Below are positions 10,663 to 21,730 of a DNA stretch of 64,000 nucleotides, in pieces. How positions within the stretch are numbered: position 1 is the first letter of the stretch; the number at the start of each line of letters is the position of its first letter. The translations under genes and the position numbers were made by a program. Source of the stretch: Diplonema japonicum (taxonomy: Eukaryota; Euglenozoa; Diplonemea; Diplonemida; Diplonemidae); assembly GCA_964019335.1 (NCBI GenBank), contig OZ025706.1:62001-126000 (forward strand), written 5' to 3'. The notes beneath the pieces were generated by a model. The model had not been told where the DNA came from. It worked only from the letters and a program-made list of their open reading frames with translations, and made no database searches.

Positions 10663-11244
10663 TCATGGGGCAAGGGGCTTCATGGGGATGTTTATGATGA
10701 AGTTGAAGACCGGCTGCTCCATTGCGTTCGCAATTGCAAGTAGGAAGGGGCACCATGTCTCGAGGCCGCTCTTTCCCTGTTCAATTAATTTGTACTCCTC
10801 TCCGGTGATCCCTGCAGTTTCGAGCACCTTTGATACGGGCATGTGAAGCTCTTCTCGGATAGTTTTTATAAGAGGCCCGCACCTCCCTTCTACGGCGTCT
10901 GTCGCCTTACCAGTTGTGGCGAGGAAGCGAGACGTTGGCTTGCCGGTTGCTACTGCGATGGCGCCCAACAGAGGGGCCCAGTGCTCAATCTAGAATTATT
11001 TTCTTTTCCCCCTCTTATAACAGCCTCATACCTCGCTGTTCCCCGATTCAATTTCATTGTACTTCTTCACACTCATCCCTGCTGCCATCGCCACATCTTC
11101 AGCAGTCCTGTTTTTTTTTTTTTTTTTTTTTTTTTCTTTTCTAATTTCCACGAAAAAAAAAAAAAAAAGAAACCTCGAAACAACGTTCCTCGCCGCCTTC
11201 ACCCTGCACCCGATCGTTTCTTGTTGATTTGCGAGCACAGACAT
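10663..11244 (-). CDS. Small protein with two XRE/lambda-repressor-like HTH units
   Basis: Exons 11244-11174, 11107-11032 and 10989-10663 give 157 residues. Introns are 66 bp (GTTTCT...A25 CAG) and 42 bp (GTATGA...CTAG). The joined sequence holds two helix-turn-helix patterns of the Cro/C1 type: one near residues 12-50 (IGCRVKAARN ... VAMAAGMSVKKYNEIESGN) and a second near 92-145 (IKTIREELHMPVSKVLETAG ... YKLIEQGKSG). The second half of MBF1 has a single such domain; here there are two and no MBF1 N-terminal region. A DNA-binding or co-activator role is inferred from fold pattern only. Read without splicing, the gene breaks into two unrelated small frames. Confidence 0.7.
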
Positions 11245-11373
11245 ATTCCTTTTTTTTTTCTCTTTTTTTTTTGTGGCTGTAAAATTCGTATTTTCTTTTG
11301 ATTCGTTTCAAGAAGAAACAGAAAAGAAATGAAACGAAAGTGAAAGTGGAAGCACACTGCATATTTGATGCTC

Positions 11374-13047
11374 TCAGCGGCGGTAGCGGTACTTGATGAA
11401 CCTGTTGTGTTGCGGGGTTTGCGTTGGCAGTAAATCCATACGAGAAGTGGAGCGTGAAGACACCCCTGTCGAACGTGCACTTGTACCCCCCACGATAATG
11501 CTTGTCCCAGTCTTTGTTCACAATTCTGAACGCGATGTCCTCATAAGGAGGACCGGCGCTGAAACGGAGGACGCAAGTGTCGGCACGACGACCCTTGGAG
11601 TCGGGGAACTCAAGGAAGTAAACAGGCTGCTGCGAGGGGTCCACGAGGTCATGATAAAATATAGTGAACTTGTACCCCATGACCTGCTTTGGTGGGGGGT
11701 TATCGGCGTCGTAGTGGGTGCTGTTGTACTTGTTCCAGTCGAAGCCGGTGTGCACCTTGTTGAAGTACCTGGGCTTCCTTGGACGGTACTTGTCGTGCCA
11801 CTCGTACGATTTCTTTACATCGATAAGGTCGTCGAAGATGTCTTCCTCGTCGTTCAGCTTGATCCCACGAGCATTCATCAGCAGTTCTTGTTCCGCCCTT
11901 TGGTCCTTCAGCACCAGCTTGCTGAGCCTGTTCGCTAGCATATCTCTGTAGTCGTCTGTCTCTCCTGTCAGGCTGTCGATCTGTGTCTCGGTCATCTCTG
12001 AGAGCGGCTTTAGAACCGGCGACAACCCGCTTGTCTCAAGATGCATCTCGTCGTCTGAGTCGTCGGTGAACAAGACATGTGTCCTTTTCTTTCGCTCAGG
12101 TAGCGTTGCCCCAGTTTGTTGGGTGCCTTTGATGAGCTTCTTTATATTTGTGTCGTAAAATGCTGTCAGCACACTGCGGGATTTCCATGTTGTGAGCTGC
12201 TTCAGAAGAGTGTCCCAGAACTCCACGTCGATGCCCGCCGCGTTGGATTTGATCTGCTGTGTGATCTGTCGCTCCGCCTCGTCGAGCTCATCCTTGCTCT
12301 TCCCTTCGAATTGTTTTACAACGTCCGACTTCACATTGCTGTGCATTCCCTCCTTTCTGTCGCCGGACAGCTGTTCGGCCAGCTCCGTCTTGCCCACGAC
12401 CAGCACAGCCTCCCATAGTTCGCTGTGCTGTCTGTCGTACTTCACCATCGGCTCGGCCTCAGATAGCAGTGTCTTGAGGTCGCCGATGGACAACCCGCTG
12501 ATGATCTTTGTCATCTCACGCACGTCGCCGTTCACCTTCTCGATGCTGTCGAGGTCCGCCAAAACACGAATCGTGAAGATGAGGACATCAATGGGCGACA
12601 TGCGCTTCTCCTTTAGTCTGTTGTTGGCACGCATCAGCAGCTGTTCGTATTCAAAGTCCATCCCCTTGTCCTCCCATTCTTCGATTGTGAGGCCGTCGTT
12701 GTCTGCCAGCACTCTCTGTTTCTCCTTCTCCCACATGCGCACTTCTTCATCACGTTCGTCGCGCCTCCGCTTCACCTTCCGGATCTCCTCATTCAGCTCC
12801 TGCCGCCCTTCGTTGTTCCCTGAATTCGCCCCCTTCTTACCCCACGAGAACGCCTCAGTCAGGTTCCCGTCCCCAAAAGGGTTAGCCGTGTCGGAGTACC
12901 TGCGGGTGTGATGTGCTTTTCAACACAGTAGACATACCCGTGCTCCGTCGCTACCGACGCCTGCTTCCTGGTCATTACGGCATCCTTCTTCTCTCGCTTT
13001 GCCTGCCGCCTTGCACGCTTCTCCTCCTTTGTCTCTTCTTTAGGCAT
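11374..13047 (-). CDS. CACTIN: Cactin, spliceosome-associated protein
   Basis: Exons 13047-12938, 12899-11442 and 11401-11374 give 531 residues. Both introns are tiny: 38 bp (GTATGT...CGCAG) and 40 bp (GTATGG...AACAG). The last exon encodes only FIKYRYRR, exactly the tail expected of cactin. The C-terminal cactin domain is clear: WNKYNSTHYDADNPPPK, QVMGYKFTIFYHDL, LRFSAGPPYEDIAFRIVNKDW. The centre is a charged helical region (cactin mid domain) and the N terminus is Lys/Arg-rich with YSDTANPFGDGNL. In animals and yeasts cactin acts in the nucleus in pre-mRNA splicing, which fits an intron-bearing genome. The start is placed just after a polypyrimidine stretch ending CACAG|GCACAGGCGCAG. Confidence 0.92.
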
Positions 13048-13207
13048 CTGCGCCTGTGCCTGTGTATGGTTACAAACAAAAGACGAGACCGCAAAAAAAG
13101 AGAAGAAAAAAAGTAAACAAATAGACGCTCGGGTAATGGGGTAATGGGACGGCAACAGAAATCTACCATGGTGGTGCGTCATGGCTAAGTGAGGTAAGGG
13201 AACACTG

Positions 13208-14551
13208 CTAGGCGACTATAGTGCTGATGAACTCGTTGAAGACGTAGAGAACCTCGTCGAGGGCGTCGGAGGTGATCAGAGTGCGTGCGAGGATCTCCTC
13301 TTTGGGCGTCTTACCATCGAAGAGATCGATGACCTTGCGCAGGTGCTCGATGATGTCGACGGACGTGGTACCTGTCTTGCTGTTCCGCGCGATCATCTCC
13401 ACGAACGAGGTATGCTGCTCGATCGCCTGCCGCATAACCGTCGACTTCGCACTGCGTTCTTCCTTTGCGCCGGTCAGCAGCCTTAACCCCGTCAGCGACG
13501 GCACCTCCGCGGCTATTACATCAGGTGGCGGTGATGTTCTTGGCGCTGCGTATTGTTTGCTCTTTTTGCTGGCGCTCTGCGCTGCGTCGCGAAACACATG
13601 TGCCTGAAAAATATAGTACGTCTTCAGAACCTTCGCCACCTGGTTGCTCACGAGGAATGCGAGCAGCTTGTTGAAAGTCGCTTGCTTCAGAGTATGGTGC
13701 TTCACCTCGTAGTAAGTCAGCGAGGGGTCCGCCTTACTGATCGCTCGTTCGATCCGTGCCTTGAGGCTTGGGACGGTGCACGGGCTGGCGATGAAGGAAA
13801 GGATCTCAGGCAACGTGATGTTCTTAATCAAATCAGAGACTTGATTGATGACAGTCTTCTCGAGAGGGAGCCGCAGTGAGGGGTGCACCATCAGCAATGT
13901 GTGGTTGTCGTCGTGCGACTTGCTTGGGGTGACCTCCGTGCAGGCGGGCTGCGTGCAGCCTTCGAGATGCAGCCAGTTGTTCACGTCAAGTATGACCTTC
14001 CCACCACTTGCAAAGGTGTCGGTGATGCACACAATCTCATTAACAAGCGAGCAAGACGCCACATCGTTGTAGATAGATGTCCAGCTGCCGTTCGGTTCGT
14101 CGCAAAGGTCACGCCGTGTTGAGAGGAGCACTGCTGCCTCCTGCAGGGACCCGCATCGGTGTTGCTCACGTGTCAGAGCCGCACTGTAGGAGTCTAGAAA
14201 CGAAGAGTACAGCCTTGCGTTGGGCTTCTCACCGTTGGCCTTCTCGCCGTTGGCCGCCACAACGATCGCCAAATGCTTTATGAAACTGCTCTCAATATGG
14301 AAATACCGGACGTGGAAGCTGAACCTCTCCACTGTGATGATGTCGCTGTCGGGGACCTCTTGGATCTGCTGCGGGCAGAGGAGGAAGGCAAGGTGTTCTG
14401 TCTTCACACCTAGGCTCAGCCCCAGGTCGTCCGACAGCGGTATCTCGTTGCCATACAGGTCGAGCCCCACACCCTTCGGGGGGTATCGGAACACCATCTG
14501 CACACCCCTGTTCACCCCGAAGCAGATCACAAACGACATCACCTGCGGCAT
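13208..14551 (-). CDS. NPRL3: NPRL3-like GATOR1 complex subunit
   Basis: A single exon of 447 residues from the ATG at 14551. The N-terminal longin-like core has GVQMVFRYPP, FSFHVRYFHIESSF and LAIVVAANG, followed by the R-x-C-type helix segment TREQHRCGSLQEAAVLLSTRRDL. The central part has HPSLRLPLEK and the C-terminal part winged-helix-like segments ending LYVFNEFI. This order matches the nitrogen permease regulator 3 family. With NPRL2 and DEPDC5 it forms GATOR1, the GTPase-activating complex that represses TORC1 on amino-acid starvation. The upstream leader on the coding strand is pyrimidine-rich, as expected of a splice-acceptor region. The stop is 160 bp from the cactin ATG. Confidence 0.8.
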   Translation of the reverse strand: MPQVMSFVICFGVNRGVQMVFRYPPKGVGLDLYGNEIPLSDDLGLSLGVKTEHLAFLLCPQQIQEVPDSDIITVERFSFHVRYFHIESSFIKHLAIVVAANGEKANGEKPNARLYSSFLDSYSAALTREQHRCGSLQEAAVLLSTRRDLCDEPNGSWTSIYNDVASCSLVNEIVCITDTFASGGKVILDVNNWLHLEGCTQPACTEVTPSKSHDDNHTLLMVHPSLRLPLEKTVINQVSDLIKNITLPEILSFIASPCTVPSLKARIERAISKADPSLTYYEVKHHTLKQATFNKLLAFLVSNQVAKVLKTYYIFQAHVFRDAAQSASKKSKQYAAPRTSPPPDVIAAEVPSLTGLRLLTGAKEERSAKSTVMRQAIEQHTSFVEMIARNSKTGTTSVDIIEHLRKVIDLFDGKTPKEEILARTLITSDALDEVLYVFNEFISTIVA

Positions 14552-14748
14552 CGCACGCAGCTTGCAGTGGGACCCCCCTTTTTTTTTGAGTGTGATTCGG
14601 GTAAGAAAAAAAAGAAGAAAAAGAGAAAAAAACAGGGGGGGGGAGGGGGAGGGTTTTTTCCGTGTAATAGAAAAAAAAAATAAAAGGCAATATTTTTTTC
14701 TTCTTCGTGTATACGTCCTTTTAAAAGAAAAAAGAAAAAAATAGTTTC

Positions 14749-15048
14749 TCAAATGAGTGCTTGCGAGTGTGCTACGCCGTGGGTGACGTTGCCTTTGGCA
14801 AGGTTGGGTCCAGAACCTTTAGGAGGCCCGGTGCCCTTTAGGCCAGCTGACAGGTCAGCAATGCTACCCTGTGCGAGTCCCGGGTGGCCAGCAATCCCGT
14901 CTGACGCCCCAGAGCAGCCTACTGGGCTGTGCACAGCATCCATCATCTGGGTGTTTTTTTTAATTTCTTTTTTTTTTTTTTTTTTAATTTCTACCTGCAT
15001 AACTACGCTGTCGAAATTCTTCCCTTGAAAACACGCCTGGTAAGACAT
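14749..15048 (-). CDS. Small Gly/Ser-rich hypothetical protein
   Basis: Exons 15048-14995 and 14946-14749 give 83 residues. The 48-bp intron begins GTAGAA, holds two A runs and ends CACCCAG. Reading through it would give a Lys-rich insert. The protein starts MSYQACFQGKNFDSVVMQ and its second half is rich in Gly, Ala, Pro and Ser with no membrane segment. I do not recognise the family. The stop lies 197 bp upstream of the NPRL3 ATG on the same strand. Support is the splice join, the composition and the genomic slot, so a spurious frame cannot be excluded. Confidence 0.5.
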   Translation of the reverse strand: MSYQACFQGKNFDSVVMQVEIKKKKKKEIKKNTQMMDAVHSPVGCSGASDGIAGHPGLAQGSIADLSAGLKGTGPPKGSGPNLAKGNVTHGVAHSQALI

Positions 15049-15735
15049 CCTTTTCTCTTTTCTTCTTTTTTTTGTGTAGGACCTTTGTTTGTTTATGAGT
15101 GGTTTTTCTTATAACGGTCAAAGTGTTAAATTAAAAATAAAAAATAAATAAAATAAAATAAAAAAACAAAGAATACTCAAAGAAGAGAAAAGAATGGCAT
15201 AGGTGAGGGGGGGTCAAAACAAGGGGGAGAAGGGGTGGGGGATAAGAAAAATAAAAAAACGAAGGAAAAAAAAAAAAAAAAAAAAAAACTGGAATGAATG
15301 AAATATTGCTTTATCTTTCTTTTTTTTTCTTTTCTTTTTCTCATTTAATCCTCTGTTGGCTCCTCTGTTTCCATCCCTTTTGTGTTTGGGTAGGAGAGTG
15401 GCAAGAGCTTACAGAAAAAGAGGGGGAGAAGGGTGTCTCGTTTTTTTGTTTGTTTGTTTTTTTTTTTTGAGCAAAAGGAAAAAAAAAAAAAAAAGAACCC
15501 ACCTTTACCCATTACTCCATGAAAAGAGAAAATAATGGGAAGAAAAAAAGTAGGGGGAAAAGGAGTATGAGACGAAAAGGGTGGGGGAAACATAAGGAAA
15601 AAAAAAAAAAAAAAAAAAAAAAAAGGTGGCAGGAAAAAAAAAAAGCAAATGGAAAGTGCTTCCCTTCTTTTTTTTTTCGGAAGAAAAATATTACGTCAGT
15701 GGATCACTGTTCGGGAGAAAAAAAAACACTGAAAA

Positions 15736-15769
<34 letters not shown>

Positions 15770-16813
15770 TAGCGTTTTGTATCTTTTGAGGAAAAATATG
15801 GTGGTCTTGCTATATGGGGAGAAGGGGGGGATTTAAAGAAAAACCTTTTTTAAAACAAATGTAAGTATTTTGTAAACTCGTAATTGTCCCCCCAACAAGA
15901 TCGTTTTCTGCCTTAAACAATTCTTTGAAGGGGGAGAAGGAGGGCTCTTAGCAAACCTTGTAGATATTCTTTCTTTCTCCTCCTTTTTCTTCTTGATCCT
16001 CTCCCCTGCCCCTTGGTATCCCCCACAGTTCCCTCTTTCACTCCCTTGATTCAGTCTTTTGTTTTGCCCCTTCTTTTGTTGTGTATAAAATAAAAATGAA
16101 AAAAGGGTGGGGAGGAAAAAAAACGACCCCCCCCCCTCACATGTTCCCTCTGTTGCCTTTCTTTTTTTTTCCCCCTTTCTTAAATAATTCGCGAAAAATA
16201 ATGCTCAATTCTTACAACAATCGGGAGGGGGGGGGGGAGAAAAAAAAAGGGGGGGGAGAAGAAAAATGGCCAATTAATGCGCAATATTTCCAGTTCTGTT
16301 TCCCACTGCCCCTCCTTGAACATTAAGATGGGGGGGTGTTAAAATAAAATGAAAAAAAAGGGGGGGGGATAGAAATATATTATTATTCAGTGCGCGAAGA
16401 GTGGTGAGGGGAAACAAAGAAAAATCGAGCAACCGGCCATTTAAAAGATGTCGTGAGCAAAACTCAATATTTCGTCATAATTAAAAAAAAGGGGGGGGGG
16501 GAGCAAGAAGACAATAGCAGTCGGGTAGGTGATAAGGAGTATATTCCGTTTACATCTTCTAAACGCTCTTGTCCCTTGCTCTTGGGGAAGAAAATCACTA
16601 TGATGGGAGAGAAAAAGTTATGGCAGTGATCGGGCCACATACCCCATGATGCCTCCTTCTATAAACTTCCATTTCTTTTGAAAGAAAGAAAAAGTAATAT
16701 CTGATCAACGGTATTTGAAAAAGAAAGAAAGAAAAAAACAAATCAAACGACTCCCCCCCCCCCCTGTTTTCTTTCTTTTTCTTCTTTTTTTTTTCCTGAC
16801 AAAATAAGATTAA
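15049..16813. other. Long intergenic region, low complexity
   Basis: About 1.76 kb of A, T, G and C homopolymers and purine/pyrimidine tracts with no supportable gene. The short open frames here translate to Lys/Phe/Gly runs. It ends at the TTAA target duplication of the piggyBac-type element (16810-16813). Confidence 0.6.
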
Positions 16814-18593
16814 CCCCTAAACGCCCGGAGCCTATCTACGGTACCCCCATTTTCGTTGTTGCTTTAAATACTCAAAAAAAGGGCAGCATGCAACCATAGG
16901 AAGGTGCAAGGAAAGGGTAAACGGTACTAAAATTTTCAATTCCAGGTGCCAGATTCAGATGAGAACACTTAACTATGTGTGTAACAGGGGGGGGTTGAGG
17001 GGGTACTTTTTATGTCCGATTTTGGGGGGTCTTGTCGTGGGGGGTCCGTGGAGTTATGGCTGGGGTAAATAGGGCAGCATTCAGCCCTATTTGGTGCCCT
17101 GAACTCTAGGATTGAGGTCAGTCTGGAGACTTTTTGGGGCTGTGGGATGAAAAAAGCAACTTGTGAGTTTTTTTTCCAGCTGGGGTAGCATGCAAGGGTA
17201 AAAAACACGTTTTGCATAAGGGGGTTTTGCAACAGGGGCACCACGTTTGCACCTTCTTCCCGCACCCAGGAACAGCACAGAGCACCCTCCTCACCTTCGT
17301 TCCGTTCATCATGGTCTCGGAGGTGTGATTTAGGGTCAAATCGAGACGTTTTGGGTATTTCTGAGTGAGGGAATCCTCATTGCTAGCGTGTTTGCGCTTG
17401 GGGGTCGGTGACGGTGTTGTCGGGGGTGTGTGCTATCGGCTTTTGGGGCATGGGTGAGAAGCTTGCCAACAAGTTCTTCTTTGAAGCTCGGGAAGCCATA
17501 ATTTTTGCCACATTCCTTGCTCTTCTTCCAGATTATGGAGGAGTTGGCAACACAGCTTTCCAGGACCCAATAAAAAACGACCATGGTCCACTTCCGGGTT
17601 TTCATATGCCGAACTCCAGTCCCCTGGAGCTGGTCTTGCCGGTCAGGGGTCGACAGCAAACCCTTAGGAGTCGACAGCACGCATGACTAGGTCCTGTGTT
17701 GTGGACTTCTTGCTGAAAATGTTGAAATTCGCCAGGTAACAGTTTTATGAGTCGCATGTAGCGACTACCTTGATGCCCACCGAGTTGTTTTTTCGTGGTT
17801 CCATGACTTTTATTGTTGTCGGGATAACACTGTCGTCAACAGACAACCACTTGCCAGGGGTCCGCACAGTCCTACACCGGTTGGCAATGATGTCAAGAAA
17901 CCTGCGCATGAGGTGCAGTTTCAGGCCTTACTGATGTTTCCAGGTTGTCAAAGGTCGGCGCTGTATGTCAACGAATCGGTTTCCTCATTTTCTCAAAAGC
18001 CGGGATGGTTAAATTAGAATTTGTTGTCCAGTAGCTCTTCATATTCGGTGCCGAGCGTAAACCCATTAACAGGACCAACCCAAGCCAAATTTTGTACTCT
18101 GGGATGGAAGGATTCAGATTCCGCTGTTTTTTTGAACCGAAACGACCGTTCGTGGAAGAAACTATGAGCTCAAGGACTGCGTGTGTAAAAAAAAAGATTA
18201 AAAACACCCTCCTCATTGGTCGCTTCACCTAGAGGTGTCCTAAGCCCACCTTTTCACGGAAATGATATGTTTCGGGCCTTTGGGAGTATTTCTCCCACCC
18301 AAGCATCGTTTCCGGTCCCTCTTTGACCGCCTCATCGTCTGTTTCTTCTTTATCTGACCAGTCGGGGGAGACTCACGTTTTCGCTGCTATTTTGACCATC
18401 TGATTTCATTTTAAGCCAACCCTGCCGGTTTCAATTAAAACAAAACTTTTAACGCAAAATGTAGTTCCGAGACAAAATAAACCGCGCAACAATGCCATAT
18501 TTTGAAGTCCAGGGGCCGTGTTCAAAAAAAAGTACTTAGCGAAAAAGCAAATTTTGAAATAAGGACAAAAACGTCCGCGCGGGCGTTTAGGGG
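16814..18593 (-). mobile_element. piggyBac-type DNA transposon, both ends present
   Basis: A 1780-bp element flanked by TTAA on both sides (16810-16813 and 18594-18597). The terminal inverted repeats are perfect for 14 bp: CCCCTAAACGCCCG at the left and its reverse complement at the right. TTAA target sites and C-run termini are the hallmark of the piggyBac superfamily. The internal decayed transposase on the minus strand agrees. The element lies in the long spacer between the 83-residue gene and the gene starting at 20090, so it disrupts no host gene. Confidence 0.93.
17118..18228 (-). pseudogene. Decayed piggyBac transposase
   Basis: Fragments in several minus-strand frames align in order with the piggyBac family. 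The N-terminal domain piece is at 18228-17968 (NPSIPEYKIWLGLVLLMGL, then YWTTNS). The catalytic region near 17930-17680 has LSVDDSVIP and GIKVVATCD but also internal stops. The C-terminal helix WTMVVFYWVLESCVANSSII is near 17560-17600. A Cys/His-rich tail (CGKKVQTWCPCCKTPLCKTC) is at 17300-17180. Frame changes and stop codons separate the pieces, so it cannot encode a functional transposase as read. Confidence 0.85.
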
Positions 18594-18873
18594 TTAACCA
18601 AAAAAAAAAAAAAGAAAAAAAAATATACACCATAGAAAGGGTGGTGTGAATTTGGAGACGGGGGAGCAAAAAAAAAAAAAAAGGGAGTGAACTGGGGAGA
18701 GCGGGGTAAAAGGGACTCACTCGGTCTCGTTGTCACCCTTTTTTTCTTTTCTTTTTTGGTTTCTTGAAACATTTCTTTTCCTTTTTTTTTTTTTTTGTTC
18801 TTCACAAAAAAAAAAAAAAAAACACCCTTCTGCTCAGCTCTTTTTTGTTTTGTCTTGCTGTTGTTTGCCCCAC
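18594..18873. other. Spacer between piggyBac element and next gene
   Basis: 280 bp of homopolymer-rich sequence with no gene. It must include the 3' UTR of the gene ending at 18874. Confidence 0.5.
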
Positions 18874-20090
18874 TCACGAAGTGCTATCTACCGCCTCTTT
18901 GTGTACCTATTTGTTGGTTTTCCCCCTTCGCATTCATCCATTTTTTTTTTTTTTCTTTTTGCATACTTGCTCCATTTTTTCAATATCAGCAGGCATCAAC
19001 TTGAGATCGTCCTTTGTGATTTTAATCTTGAATTCGCCCTTCGAGACCGACACGCTTGTGGCCTCTTCCTGTTCTCGATCTTCGTCCGAATATCTGAAGT
19101 AATTTAAAAAAAAAAAAACAACTTTTTTTTCCCTCCCCCCGTACACACCTGTAAGCAGGGACCTTGCCCACTTTGCTGTCTGACTCGTTCCATGCCACAA
19201 ATTTCCAGTTTCCGTAGCGGTATTTAACCTGTTTTTTTTTTTTTTCCCCCACCTTTTTTTTTTCTTCCTTCCCCCTTCTTACCTCTAATTTCAAAACGTG
19301 GGTGCCTGACCCAGTTTTGAGAAATAGTTTGAGAAGCTCCAAGTTCAATCTAGACCACCTGGGGTCTTTAAAATGAGAAGAGTCATCCTCCGACGGCCGC
19401 AGGAAGATGGGGAGAGATGTTTCGGGGGCTGTACGGTAAAAATGTCAAAAAAAAAAAAGAAAAAGAAAGAAGAAGAAACTTACCTGACTGACCATAAACA
19501 GATCCCCTGTCGGGAGTGAAGGTAAAGAAGGCCCCCTCTATGGGGTCGCAGGACCATGTGTCACAAGAGACTGCTGTTGGGGTCGACATGGATTTGCCAT
19601 TTATCATCAAGAACACGCCAATCTCTTTTATAGACTCGGGGTAGAGGAAGTATTTTCGTCTCTTTGAGTAGTCAGGTGTCTGACCTTGGCTGGCAAGCGC
19701 TGCGTCTCGTTCTTTAATTTTCTTGGTGTTGTAGTGAGGCCGGTCTTTTGAGAGCTCAAGGCGAGCCCAACCAACACTGAAGCAGGGCAGCGAGTGGCTG
19801 AAGAACGCCCTAGCATACATGGGATCGGTGTACTTAAACACCCTTTCGGTGCTGTCTTCCGCACCTTTCTCCTTCTTTACATCGGCCACCCCGAACTGAA
19901 TAATTTCCTGCACACTAGACTTTTTATCGCTTTCGAAGGGACCCTGTGCGGGTACCGCTTCTCCCGACTTTGACTCTATCCCGGGCTGTATCTCCCCAGC
20001 GACCCACCATTCGTGGAGCCGAAGCCCGTCAGGACCATACTCACTACCCTCGCTATCGGCGTCCCCATGTGCTGAGGCACCGCACCCCAT
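18874..20090 (-). CDS. Unknown protein with N-terminal acylation motif, five exons
   Basis: Exons 20090-19484, 19428-19283, 19228-19149, 19093-18967 and 18906-18874 give 330 residues. Introns are 55, 54, 55 and 60 bp, with GTAAGT, GTAAGA, GTGTGT and GTATGC donors; the second ends A14 CAG. The protein starts MGCGASAHG, a good N-myristoylation (Gly2) plus palmitoylation (Cys3) signal, so membrane attachment is inferred. An acidic linker follows, then a globular region (about 80-200: FFSHSLPCFSVGWARLEL, KEIGVFLMINGKS, AFFTFTPDRG) and a C-terminal segment (LELLKLFLKTGSGTHVLKLE, YRYGNWKFVAWNES). I do not recognise the family. Frame continuity across all four joins supports the model. A TA-flanked transposon begins 42 bp upstream of the ATG. 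Confidence 0.75.
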
Positions 20091-20132
20091 TTATATATAT
20101 TGTTTTCCCCCCCCTGAAAAAATTTCTAAGTA

Positions 20133-21730
20133 CTGTAAAACGAAAAACTCCCGGACGGAAAAATGTCCGAGTTTTTTTGGCGTCCGGGAATTTTTCCGTC
20201 CGGGAGTTTTTCCGTCCGGGAATTTTTTTTAGGTAAGGCCGTCAGGGGGCCTGGTCCACTACCACCTACATACTGGCCTGGGCTGCAAACGGCAACCGCG
20301 CGAAGAAACCCCCAGGGTTCCCTTTCTGCATCTTTGTCCTCCCTTGCTGCCCTGAGGCAATCAACTTGTCGAGCCTTCGTGTGGCCTACTACTTTCTTAA
20401 TAGATGATTTACAGCTGCGTTCAACCCAATATCCATCGGTTGAACCATGTAGGTGAGCCCAGGGGGACAAAAGCAATGTGCACGTTTGCGCCTGCGAACC
20501 ACTCTACGAACCCATAGGCATAGGTCGCGTGAGAGTTGTGGTCGCCGACAAGCAGCAGAATCGGCCCGTTCGGCAAAACCATGGGAATCGATGATTTATA
20601 GCAAAAAGGAAGAAACAGCTCCGTAACCCAGATACCGAGTATCATAATTAGCCCAATGATTGGGCGATGTCGTTAGGCTCCATTCGGTAGGCGGGTGCTT
20701 GACCGGGGCACGGATAATCCCTGCCGGTTGCGTTTCCGCTTTGCCTTTGTATTTAACCATCCAGCCAAGGAAACAGCCAGCTGTTCGGTTATAGCCCGTT
20801 TTGTCCCCCAAGCCACGGACTTTTACGACCTTAGCACCCCTTTTTGTTTTGGTTTTTAACCCCGTATTCCAGACCAATTCCGGCCTAACTTTATGGGTGT
20901 CGATTATGGACCTGAATTCCATGGTGAAACAGCGTGCCTCTCGTTGTCCTTCTCGTTTCCGGGCTTTCCGGAGGTGGCTTGCGGCTTTTGTCTTTCTTGC
21001 TGCAAAATTTTGTCAGCCTAGCCAGTGGAAAAGGACAGTGCCCCACCAAAGTCTACCAGGTCTGTCTTTCGGGCTGGATTGGCGCACAGCAGCCCTTCTG
21101 CATAGGTGCATATTTGTTGTGCTGGGATAGGCTCACCAAGCCCGTTTACCTATCGACTCAAGCAAAAATCTTTCAGCCCCCGAAGGATGCTAAATCCTGT
21201 ATTGGGCGATACGCAGCTATCACGGCGTCGTGGCGGCCAGGGTGTGGTAGGGTGGAATAGCAACGTCCAGTATTTCCGTCTGGAAGAAACCGGGGGCTCT
21301 GTTGAACCTGTTGCCGCCGTCTTCTGACCGAGGCAGAGGCCGCCAAACTGCTTTCGGGGGTTTGTACTGGCCCGGTGTAAGGAGTTTATCTCGGGGGTGA
21401 GCTGGCCGGGGGTGTCAGCACCAAAGTTGGGCCCCTCACAAGCCAGCTGCTCAACGTGCCTTGGGTAGTCGAACTGGTCAATCTGACGAAAGAAGTACGG
21501 GTTTATGAGAAGTTAAAGATCCCGTGGGTGCTGTTTGTTGGTGCATTGAAAGGGGAAGAAAAATTCAAACTGCCACGCAGGGTGACATTTTGGCTCTGCA
21601 CAAAAAAAACTTCTTCCCAGAAAAACTCCCGGACGGAAAAATGTCCGGGATTTTTTGGTGTCCGGGAGTTTCTCCGTCCGGGAGTTTTTCTGTCCGAGAA
21701 TTTTTCCGTCCGACATTATTCGTTTTACAG
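20133..21730 (-). mobile_element. pogo/Tc1-mariner-type DNA transposon with subterminal repeats
   Basis: A 1598-bp element flanked by TA on both sides (20131-20132 and 21731-21732). The ends begin CTGTAAAACGAA in both orientations. Both subterminal regions (20147-20228 and 21626-21716) carry several copies of a CTCCCGGACGGAAAAA-like motif in both directions. Decayed DDE transposase pieces lie on the minus strand. TA duplication plus this transposase type indicate the Tc1/mariner superfamily, pogo-like branch. It fills the space between two host genes, 42 bp upstream of one ATG and 24 bp beyond the stop codon of the other. Confidence 0.9.
20421..20922 (-). pseudogene. Decayed pogo-like DDE transposase
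   Basis: Two overlapping minus-strand frames (20922-20596 and 20645-20421) read in family order: TTSPNHWAN, a frame change near 20640, then PNGPILLLVGDHNSH and HIAFVPLGSPTW. This resembles the DDE_1 block LLLxDGHxSH ... LPPHTTHLLQPLD of pogo/Tigger transposases. The Asp-Gly-His core is altered to Gly-Asp-His, and the first catalytic region is not intact. Further coding-like sequence with stops continues to about 20280. It is a relic. Confidence 0.75.

Noticed and set aside
15345-16326. Several short frames in the 15-16 kb spacer
   Set aside because: Composed of Lys, Phe, Gly and Glu runs from homopolymers, with no splice-consistent extension.
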